A stretch of 64,000 nucleotides of DNA from Xiphophorus maculatus (Eukaryota > Chordata > Actinopteri > Cyprinodontiformes > Poeciliidae). The stretch lies in assembly GCF_002775205.1 (NCBI RefSeq), contig NC_036457.1, positions 4,819,524-4,883,523 on the forward strand, in the 5' to 3' direction. How positions within the stretch are numbered: position 1 is the stretch's first letter; each line of letters starts with the position of its first letter. The translations under genes and the position numbers were made by a program. Of this stretch, positions 12,316 through 31,103 are shown piece after piece. Under the pieces are notes generated by a model. It searched no databases and was not told the origin of the DNA. It worked only from the letters and a program-made list of their open reading frames with translations.

Positions 12316-14443
12316 CTGGAACGAAGCGACGCAGAAACCTGTCAACTGTTTCCTGTGGGATTTAAACCGCAGGGTTTCCCCCGCCATGCTTTACAAGCTC
12401 CACCGCCAGGCTAGGCCTTTCTTGTTTATGTCTTTAGGAAAATAATAATGTAGAAAAATAAAAATCGCTTTTTTAAAGCTGCATTGCAAGACTCACACTG
12501 GCGGAGCAGATTTACTCCTAAAAGATGAGTTTATAGAAGATGGGTTTATTGTTTATGCATTTAAAGCCGGACCAATAGCACCGCTGGCGCCTGTGTGTGT
12601 TGCCTCGCGCGCTGCAGCAGCTGGATGTCTTAAGTTTACCTCAGATCGCGCACCTCCTTTCACTCAAACTGGACTCAGGCTGACCTGTATGGATATTTAC
12701 ATCAACCCCCTGTGAGGAATTGTTTCTTTCCAAAGTTTTTGATCAAGATAGGAGTTTAAACCCACCGTGTTAGCTCTGGTTGTGCAGCTCTATGTGAATA
12801 ACTTGTAGTGGCTTTCAGAGGAGCGTTGAGCAAGTGGCGAGAATGATTTATATTTATGGACAAAGAATTTTGTGCGGCTTTTCCATCTCAACTTGCTGCC
12901 CAGCGCCTGGCTCTGTCTGCGCTGATAAAGGTTATGTATTGTCCCAGTTGGTCGGCGCGTTAGCGCTAACCTCATCATGCAGGTTCAGCCGGTGAGGAGC
13001 TTGGCGCTCTCCTCGTAGTCACGCTTCATGCTGGTTTTATATTATTTTATTATTATTTTTCCGGTTACGAAGCATCAAATCATACCAAATGCTTTGTCCA
13101 CTTAGTCAGAGTTAATGAGCGAGGAGATCTGAGAAACTGGAGCAACCAAAACAGTTTCTGTGGCTCTTATTAAAAACTCAAGAGACAGAAATGTTAGAGC
13201 TCATAAAGCCACATTAGCATTAAATTAAATCTCAGTTTTTTGCTCATCTCTACGCAGCAGATTGAACTCATCCTGCAGGGCCGGTCCAAGGCTGCATGAG
13301 GACTGGAGCAGAATCTGACCTAGGGGCCCCTCTTGCTGCTAAAACCATCAGCACCTCTAACAGCTTCTGTGTTGGATTTAATCTGGGAGAGAGAGAGTAG
13401 ATTAACTGGCCAACCTGAAAACAATCAGTGTAGCGGCTAAAATCCTATATTTTAGGCTACTGGTTGTTATGCTTGAAAGGCGTTGGTCTTACGTGCGTTC
13501 AGTAGAGATTTATCATGCCGATCTTTAGTTTGACTTATAAAAAGGTCATTTATTGTACAGAACAATGTCAATCGTTTTGCTACTTCCATGTAGTTACATG
13601 TAAATTCGACATCAAACCCAAACACAGTAGAAAACTGTTGCCTCTTCCCATTAACAACACCTGAACAGAATCAGGTTGACCTTAAATACCCATCCCCCAT
13701 CAGACACACAGAACTCAAAATGAAATTCGCCCCCTGGTGGCGATAAACACAGAAAAGGATAAATGGCTCCTACAATCAGTTATAATTACAGTTTATTCAT
13801 TTGCTCAAACTCAAAGATTCAACTCGCAGCATCAGATTGTTGCTATGGTAACAAAACAATCTAACTATGAATATTGTTCTTTGAACTTTTACAAAGTAAA
13901 CTTGCCAGCTCCTTAAAATCTTACATTTAAATGTTAAACAATTTTAAATATTTTAATCTATTTATGCTGAAACCATCAAATCAAATTTAGCAGCATTGCT
14001 AATCTCAATAAATAAATGTTACATTTATGTATCTGTGTTAAAATATTATCATTTATGGCCCCTGAAGCCCTGGGGGCCCGATAGAGCCGCTGACTTCATT
14101 TGGATTAAACAAAAGTGCAAATAATTGATATTCATCTTAATTGTATTTTTTGATTTGTTGTTTTTCAGACTAGTTGTTGGTTTAAATATCGTTTCACTGG
14201 AGATGTTTTCCTGTAACATTTAATTACCCAGTAATATTTTTACATTTCCTGCCTAATTAACATCTTTTAGTACAAAAACAGGGCGGACGCCTCAGCAGGT
14301 TTACTGGGGGAAACTCTGAACCCGTTTGTGTGACTTTAATGTTTCGGCGTCCAGAGAATCAATTCTGAGTTTTAGGATCATGATTTGCTTGTTGTGTATT
14401 TATTTGTTATATCTAGTCATTTTGAACTTATCACTCTTATATA
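12316..14443. other. Spacer upstream of the syncrip coding region (probable first intron)
   Basis: No coding exon is seen. It should contain the syncrip 5' intron. Phrases such as cagggccggtccaaggctgc (near 13278) and gggggcccgatag (near 14073) could mark an old repeat, but I cannot define its ends. Confidence 0.5.
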
Positions 14444-14718
14444 CACTCAACAAAAATATAAACACAACACTTTTGTTTTTGCTCCCATTTTTCATGAGAT
14501 GGACTCAAAGATCTAAAATTAATTCCAGATAAACAATATTACCATTTCTTTCAAATGTTGTCCACAAATCTGTCTAAATGTTTGATAGTGAGCACTTCTC
14601 CTGTGCTGAGATAGTCTATCCCACCTCACAGGTGTGCCACATCAAGATGCTGATCTGACATCATGATTAGTGCACAGGTGTACCTTATACTGCCCACAAT
14701 AAAAGGCCACTCTGAAAT
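14444..14718 (+). repeat. Left terminal inverted repeat of the Tc1 element
   Basis: It is complementary to 15799-16072 over about 275 bp. Shared inner landmarks are gtgcacaggtgtaccttata and cccacaataaaaggccactc. Confidence 0.93.
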
Positions 14719-14741
14719 GCGCAGTTTTGTCTCACAGCAAA

Positions 14742-15753
14742 ATGCCACAGATGTCGCAAGCATTGAGGGAGCGTGCAATTGGCATGCTGACAGCAGGAAT
14801 GTCAACCAGATCTGTTGCTCGTGCATTGAATGTTCATTTCTTCTCCTTAAGCTGTCTCCAAAGGCGTTTCAGAGAATTTGGCAGTACATCCAACCGGCCT
14901 CACAACCTCAGACCACGTGTAACCACACCAGCCCAGGACCTCCACATCCTGCAGGTTCACCTCCAAGATCGTCTGAGACCAGCCACTCAGACAGCTGCTG
15001 AAACAATTGGTTTGCATAACCAAAGAATTTCTGCACAAACTGCCAGAAACCGTCTCAGGGAAGCTCAACTGCATGCTCGTCGTCCTCATCGGGGTCTTAA
15101 CCTGACTCCAGATCGTCGCCGTAACAGACTTGAGTGGGCAAATGCTCACATTCGATGGCGTCTGGCACGTTGGAGAGGTGTTCTCTTCACGGATGAATCT
15201 CGGTTTACATTGTTCAGGGAAGATGGCAGACAGCATGTGTGGCGTCGTGTGGGTGAGCGCTTTGCTGATGCCAATGTTGTGGATGGAGTGGCCCATGGTG
15301 GTGGTGGGGTTATGGTATGGGCAGGCATCTGTTATGGACGAAGAACACAGGTGCATTTTATTGATGGCATTTTGAATGCACAGAGATACCGTGATGAGAT
15401 CCTGAGGCCCATTGTTGTGCCATATATCCATGAACGTCACCTCATGTTTCAGCAAGATAATGCACGGCCCCATGTTGCAAGGATCTGTACACAATTCTTG
15501 GAAGCTGAAAATGTCCCAGTTCTTGCATGGCCAGCATACTCACCGGACATGTCACCCATTGAGCATGTTTGGGATGTGCTTGACCGGCGTATACGAAAGC
15601 GTGTACCAGTTCCCACAAATATCCAGCAACTTCGCACAGCCATTGAAGGAGTGGACCAACATTCCACAGGCCACAATTGACAATCTGATAAACTCTATGC
15701 AAAGAAGATGTGTTGCACTGCATGAGGCAAATGGTGGTCACACCAGCTACTGA
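14742..15753 (+). pseudogene. Tc1 transposase with one frameshift near the C-terminus
   Basis: The frame from ATG 14742 (MPQMSQALRERAIG) encodes an N-terminal paired-like helix-turn-helix DNA-binding region, then the DDE catalytic domain. The acidic residues are Asp in LFTDESRF, Asp in FQQDNARPH and Glu in SPIEHVWD. Thirty-four residues separate the second Asp and the Glu, the DD34E spacing of Tc1. After ...RTAIEG (about 15650) the frame shifts and stops at 15680. The expected tail (WTNIPQATIDNLINSMQRR ... GGHTSY) continues in another frame to 15753. A single small deletion therefore separates this copy from a full reading frame. Upstream in-frame codons before 14742 lack an ATG, which is why this start is chosen. 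Confidence 0.92.
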
Positions 15754-15798
15754 CTGGTTCTGAGTCCCCACATCCCCAATAAAAGAAAAAAATGCACA

Positions 15799-16072
15799 TT
15801 TCAGAGTGGCCTTTTATTGTGGGCAGTATAAGGTACACCTGTGCACTAATCATGATGTCAGATCAGCATCTTGATGTGGCACACCTGTGAGGTGGGATGG
15901 ATTATCTCAGCACAGGAGAAGTACTCACTATCAAACATTTAGACAGATTTGTGGACAACATTTGAAAGAAATGATAATATTGTTTATCTGGAATGAATTT
16001 TAGATCTTTGAGTCCATCTCATGAAAAATGGGAGCAAAAACAAAAGTGTTGCGTTTATATTTTTGCTGAGTG
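15799..16072 (+). repeat. Right terminal inverted repeat of the Tc1 element
   Basis: It is the inverse complement of the left arm (14444-14718). It runs from catttcagagtggccttttat to gagtg and is followed by TA. Confidence 0.93.
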
Positions 16073-16129
16073 TATATAAACTTTGCATTTATTACCTAAG
16101 ATGGAGTAGCTTTCAACAAATAAGCAATT

Positions 16130-16165
16130 TTCCCTTGGGGATCGATAAAGTATATTCTATTCGTT
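16130..16165 (+). mobile_element. Retroposon 3' tail fragment
   Basis: The tail ttttcccttggggatcgata continues to aagtatattctattc. The same type of tail occurs in inverse orientation at 17756-17800 and, more diverged, at 33470-33510. Such tails end fish LINE/SINE copies. The body is not recognisable here. Confidence 0.5.
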
Positions 16166-17755
16166 TGACGAACATTTAATCTGAGTTTTGATAAAAACTT
16201 GTTTTAATATGAAAATGACAGGCTGACTTTTTAATCCAGAAACCTGTTTTTTAGTGATATTAGGAAGCTTCAATGTGTTAATTCTTGTTCTGTTGTTTTC
16301 AGTCAGATTAAGGTCAGAGTTCAGTCAGGATCCCGTTTCAGTGAGAGCAGCAGGATTGCTGCTCAGCATTTTTACAAAAAGATCATATTTCTTCAGGGGT
16401 ATATCTTGTTATTTTGGAACTGATTCAACTTAAAAGCGAAGTATCCATGACAACAGTATCGGATCACCTTGATTATTTACCGCTGCTCCCAACTGGCCAA
16501 TCAGAGATCACCTCTGGAGGTGTGCTCTGAATAAATGGACTGTTGGCGCCACCGTCCTGTTTATAATATTAGAAACTGGGCTGCTAGCTCATTAAATGGG
16601 TTTTCTGCACATGATAACTGAAGCCGAACATGTTCAACACGGAAACCAACATATATCTATGCTCTGCCAACAGTTAGAAGCATTTATAACGGATAAACTG
16701 AGCGCTGGAGCAGCCTGCAGGTTTCCTCTCACAGCCACACGCCGTTAGCCGGCAGCGCAGGCTTCTGCAGGCTGCAGGCCTCAGCGTTACACCAACCTAA
16801 GCAAACATCTTCGTCTCCTCTTCATTACCTCATTATAATGACCTTTTATGTAGCTGAAGTTACCTCATGTTCTCTGGCAGTGTCACGTTACTAGAATGGA
16901 ACCGTTTCACCGCTTCAAAATGCCGGTTAGCCATCAGCAGAGGCCGGAGCGAACAGCATCTAACACCGGCTCTAGCTAAACACCCCACCCTCCAAAGAGC
17001 AAGCCTTTCCGGGTACATACCATGCGGATGTAACGTTGAGTGCACGATGCTGACCCGCTGTGGTGATGGTGGTCCGAATTAGGGAGGAATACTGACCCCG
17101 GTGATGTTCACTTGGTTTCCTTTTTTCACCCCGGGTTAGAAAATGGCGGCGAGGTAAAGTCCCGAGGTCCGCTTCTTCCCTTTTAGAGAAACAGGGTTTC
17201 TGAGGAGGGGATTCAGGGGCTGCTCCGGTTTCATTCATCTGGGTTACGGAGGCGGGAAACGGGTCTGGTGATTGCCATCACTGTAAATCCCAGTTAATGT
17301 AGTAATAACACGCTAACACATAGTTAATGTATAGCTCATGCTGTAATAAAACACGGTAACCATGACTTAATGGTCGTAATAAGGTTAAAAAACAGTAATG
17401 GACCACAATACCACCCGCCAAATGGTAATAACATAGATCAACACAGTAATAAAGTTACAGAAAATAATAACTTAGTGAAGATAGTCAGAGATCCCATAAC
17501 GGATTCCAATTCACCCCAATCCTTCCAGTAATATAGACAGACTCAAAGTCAGCTTAATCTGTCAACATTTTTCTAGTTATAAAATAATGTTACAAAACAA
17601 TGTTACATTGTACAACAATGTAAGTTTACATTAATGATAAAAAAACAGGTTAAATTTGATTATAAAAATTATAATTGTGATCCAAAATAGTATGAGAGTA
17701 ATTTTCTTCATCTTTCTGTCTCCCGTTCTCTCTCCTGTATCCCCCAGTGCTTTTA
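16166..17755. other. Spacer between syncrip and bub1, including a possible syncrip promoter
   Basis: There is no coding exon. The 16.7-17.26 kb part is GC-richer than its surroundings. AAAATGGCGGC at about 17140-17150 is a YY1-type motif common at housekeeping promoters. A minus-strand donor (GTATGT, at 17020 downward) could end a 5' non-coding syncrip exon at about 17021-17130. Both points are inference. Confidence 0.35.
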
Positions 17756-18250
17756 GAATAGAATAGAATAGAATTACTTTATTCATCCCAGCAGGGAAAA
17801 TACTTTGCAGTTACAGCAGCATAGAGACAAGACACACAACAACCACCACTGAGTAGCAGTTGTAGACAAAATAAAAAATAAAATATAATATGCTGTCAAT
17901 ATAAAAAGCAACTTAGAGCAGTCCTTGCAAAGATTCAAAAAATGCAGATATAGTATGTATATGTAAATATATGTACAGCAAGTGTGCCACAGTGCAGTTG
18001 TGCAAAATTGGACTGATTAGTGCAGAACAATGATTTAGCTTTTATTGATTTATCACTGTTTTCTTGTGTTGGTTAATAGTTGGATGCACCATTCATTGCT
18101 TTCCATTAGCACAGCCTGCTGGAAACTGCTTCTGAAAATATTTTTGGTGAAACCAACAGTTTTCTAACTTTTAAACAACTTCAGTATGAGAGGATCAGTA
18201 GGAAAGACAGGACCATCTCTATCTGAGGGCTCCACAAGATGTTTCCACCA
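17756..18250 (-). mobile_element. Retroposon-like fragment (minus orientation)
   Basis: A tagaatagaatagaatt repeat is followed by the inverse of a 3' tail (ctttattcatcccagcaggg). This suggests the 3' end of a LINE-type copy whose body runs toward 18250. No reverse transcriptase motif is readable, so only the tail is supported. Confidence 0.45.
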
Positions 18251-18578
18251 GTGCCTAGGTAATGGGAAGACTTTTGAAAGTGAAAGTTAGTAAAATAAAC
18301 AAAAAGCCCTGTGACAGGATTCAGGAGGAAGGACAAGTTATCTGTATTTTATAATTTTACTGATTAGTCCATGAAAAATTCTTGACTGTCACTTTAATTA
18401 AAACATTTTTTTAATTGATTTATTTTATTTTGACTCAATGTATTTTACTTTGTGATTTTTTAAAATTATTTTTGGTTTATTTTAAGCTAGTTTTGTTTGT
18501 ACTGACAAGAACCTCCGCAATTCTGTACGTCACTTCCTGTTTCTCATCAGGGGCGTGCCTTATATGCATTGTTGGACG

Positions 18579-18605
18579 CCCATTGGTTGAGCGCGAAATT
18601 TTAAA
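18579..18605 (+). promoter_or_regulatory. bub1 promoter module: CCAAT box plus CDE/CHR-like element
   Basis: ATTGG (an inverse CCAAT box) lies at 18582-18586. GCGCG follows at 18591-18595, then a 4-base spacer and TTTAAA at 18600-18605. CDE-4nt-CHR with a nearby CCAAT box is the known layout of G2/M genes controlled by DREAM/MuvB and NF-Y. GCGCGAAA also fits an E2F site. It lies about 145 bp before the bub1 start codon, which suits its cell-cycle role. Function is inferred from motif spacing only. Confidence 0.6.
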
Positions 18606-18749
18606 CGTAACACAGGAACAGAGCCAGCAACAGGAATTGTTATTGTAGTTAAAGTGCTAAAACAATTCAAAATGTACACAGTAATATAATCTCTGTTTAT
18701 CCATAAGGTGAATCTATTAATAGTGAGTGAAGTTTTAGCCCGGGCTGAG

Positions 18750-28422
<9,673 letters not shown>

Positions 28423-28545
28423 TCCTGTGGAGAACCGCTGGATCACACAGACTGGTTTCAGTTAATCACACCATCTGTAAATATCTTCTTTTTTTATGGG
28501 CTTCATTTTGTAGTTCTGTGAAATTACTCTTATGTTGTTGATGAC

Positions 28546-28551
28546 AATAAA
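28546..28551 (+). other. bub1 poly(A) signal
   Basis: AATAAA lies about 125 bp after the bub1 stop codon and is followed by a GT-rich stretch (tgtgttggagtcttgttg). This is typical of a cleavage site. Confidence 0.8.
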
Positions 28552-29195
28552 ATGTGTTGGAGTCTTGTTGATTTTTGTGTTTCTGCTTCAAACGGACCTG
28601 AGTGGCAGCATATTGTCCCAATCCAGTTAAAATCGCAGAGGGAAATGTTTCAGGATTTCAGTTCTGATGGTTCTGGCTCATAAAAAACAAGAATTTAGTC
28701 TTAGATGATTGTAATATTTTAGCAGATCAGCAAAAAATGCTATGGTCATTAATGAAAAATACATTTTGTTTGAGAAACTTGTCTTACTTTCTAAATTCTA
28801 GTGAAGTAAAGATAAATCATTAAATGAGAAATGTTTTTGTTTAATTAAGACCATTAAATAAGGCTTTTATTCTGAAATTTTACCTGTTATGTAGGAATTT
28901 GGATTTGATTTAAAACAACTTCTTGTTTTATCAGAATTGATCCAAATTCAGGTGCAAATGTTTCCTTAAAATGTAAAATTTGAGTTTATTAGCATATTTA
29001 AAAAGTTGACATATTTTATTATTTTAATGTAATTAGCTTAAACTCAAACCGATATACTTTTGTAAATTTATTTATTTTGAAAGATTTGTTTGTTTTTGCA
29101 CAGTCTGTGTGGCTGGTTGTTTTCACAGCGCTCCACATTCCTGCAGCACCTGAAGGCATCGTGAAGCCGGAGGAAGATCATCATCATCATCAGTC

Positions 29196-30538
29196 ATGGC
29201 GGGCAGAGGACTGTCGGACGCCGCCTGCTCCGATGGACCCGCCGTCACCAAGGTAACGGGCGCAGCCTTCCCCTCCGCAGCGCGTCGTTTCCTCCTCTGA
29301 GCCAGAGAGGCGAGATTCAGACTCTTCTGGAGTTTTTTAGTTTGTTTTATGAAATCAGGTTTCTGTTACTGGAGCCCAAAGAAACGACCTAATCTGTCAG
29401 ATTAAACAGAACAGTTCTGTTTAACCGGTTCTGTCAGATTAAAAAGAACTCTCTCAGTTTGATGGTTTGCAGCAACATGTTTGCTGAGAAGCCGAGCGTA
29501 AAGACGGAGTTTCCGTTGCCAAAGTTTTCCTTTCAGAGGGAAGGAAGAGCAACGACCCGTTTTATTTACAGGATCAAACTGAAAGGTTTCATCTGGAAAT
29601 TTAAAAACTCAAACCCAAACCTTTATCTGGTTTTGGTTCTTCTTGTTCTGGATTCCTTGAGACAGAACCAGAGGTCACAAAGGTCAAGCTCATGTTGATG
29701 AACCATTTGATTGGACCAATCAGTGCTGATTGGCTGACTCCAGACTCATGTCAGCCAATCAGCTAGAGGAGGAAGTGAGGCAGTAATGTTTGAAAAAGGA
29801 CGCCGTTCTGTTCGTCCAATCGGGTTTCTTCCTGAGAAACGTTTCTGCAGGCAGGAAACGGCTCCAGTAAAGAAGTAGGCCTGTCCCAATAACCAATTAA
29901 TCAATTAAACACATCATAAACTAAAACAAATTCAATAGTTTCTCATTCTACCAACAACTGGATGGACTCTTCATTCTGCTTTTTCTTTTATTTTGAAGGA
30001 TAATTTTGTTTCAGAGATTTCATAGTTCATTTTATTTGTTGTTTTATTTATTCTGGATATTTAAAATTTTCCACTCCAGTGTTAGATGTTCATTAGACTT
30101 CAGAGTTTATTGATCTTTGTGTTTTGCATTATTATTAAACCGTGATATTAGTTAAAAAGCCTCAGAAAAACAAAGTTCTGTTTTATTGTGAAGCCTTTGG
30201 GACGTTTGTGGCCCAGGAAGCGTTTTTGCAGCAGTGCAGTAAAACGGTTTCCTCTCCATGCTGCGGGTGAAGGACCCGGTCCGCTACACCTGGGCATGTC
30301 GTGAGCGCTCACAGTTCCTACGGTCTTTGAAGGCAGCAGGCGTAGGGCGGTGACTTCCTGTCTGCAGAAGATCGACTTCCCCTCCATGAGCTTCAGCCAC
30401 AACGTCCTGGGATACGAGAGCAAATCCGAGATCCCGGCAGAGAGAGGCTGGCGCCGTAACGCAGCATGCACGCCCACATTTCCACTCTTTAACAAACTCA
30501 AACAGCCACAGCGTCCTTCACACTGGTTTCATTCTTAA
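29196..30538 (+). CDS. Unrecognised two-exon small protein (75 aa), tentative
   Basis: Exon 29196-29252 encodes 19 codons (MAGRGLSDAACSDGPAVTK) with a GTAACG donor. Exon 30368-30538, after a tctgcag acceptor, continues in frame (KKIDFPSMSFSHNVLGYE, then ESKSEIPAERG) to a stop. The joined product is 75 aa with no signal peptide, membrane segment or domain that I recognise. Exon 1 is GC-rich with a reasonable start context (cagtcATGG). An ATTAAA at 30642 could be the poly(A) signal. A second GTAACG inside the later exon (about 30448) could be a donor leading to exons I cannot find. The region lies between bub1 and the Hey-like gene. It could equally be a fragment of a gene or a non-coding transcript. 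Confidence 0.35.
29725..29763. repeat. Perfect 14-bp inverted repeat containing CCAAT boxes
   Basis: GCTGATTGGCTGAC and GTCAGCCAATCAGC are separated by 11 bases. Just before it lies another small palindrome, GATTGGACCAATC. Together they give four ATTGG/CCAAT cores within 55 bp. Confidence 0.85.
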
Positions 30539-30914
30539 ACTTTGACCTCTACTGCCTTCAGTCTGAAACATGACCCACTTTCTACGGTGGCCCAGAAGGC
30601 TCAACAAAACGCAGAACAGCAGAAATCCACAACAGAAGTTCATTAAAAAACGGTTTCGGCAAAAATTTAGTTGTGTTGTATGTTTTTAGCATAACTTCAA
30701 TTCTAGCTTAGTTTCAATTTTAGTATACAGTAAAATTTAGCATCACGTCCCTTCTGGGCCACCGTACTTTTAATCAGCAAAACATTGAACTGTGCAGCCA
30801 TTTCTCTGAACTGAGAAACTTAACTTTAATATAATTATATAGATATATATGTTTATAATTATATCATATGATATACAGTATAATAATAATTTCATTCCTG
30901 TATTATTTTGTTGC

Positions 30915-30920
30915 TTTATT
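30915..30920 (-). other. Candidate poly(A) signal of the Hey-like gene
   Basis: A minus-strand AATAAA (TTTATT on the plus strand) lies about 185 bp after the Hey-like stop codon. Confidence 0.5.
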
Positions 30921-31103
30921 TCTTCTCTGGACTTAAACTTTTTCTCAGCCTGGTTCTGATTCTTTATCAGGAGAAATTTCACATTAAAACTTTTAAACAG
31001 ATTTTAGATAAACAGTGAAACGGATGTGAAGGTGGTTCTGGTTCTGGTTCTGGTTCTGGTTCGACCATCAGAAATGGACAGGACGTGCTGCCGGGGTCAG
31101 AGG

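Larger units (their letters stand above)
14444..16072 (+). mobile_element. Tc1-family DNA transposon, nearly intact, with about 275-bp inverted repeats
   Basis: The element begins cactcaacaaaaatataaac and ends with the matching inverse, tttgctgagtg, flanked by TA on both sides (14442-14443 and 16073-16074), the Tc1/mariner target duplication. The inverted repeats run about 14444-14718 and 15799-16072 and differ at only a few positions. One transposase reading frame lies between them. It is placed in the spacer between syncrip and bub1, outside any exon. The high similarity of the two arms argues for fairly recent insertion. The end sequence matches a Tc1 group I recall as widespread in fish. 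Confidence 0.95.

Noticed and set aside
17141-17152. ATGGCGGCGAG/GTAAAG as a first coding exon on the plus strand
   Set aside because: It is very short, no downstream partner fits, and bub1 has a better start at 18750. The sequence is better explained as a YY1-type promoter motif.
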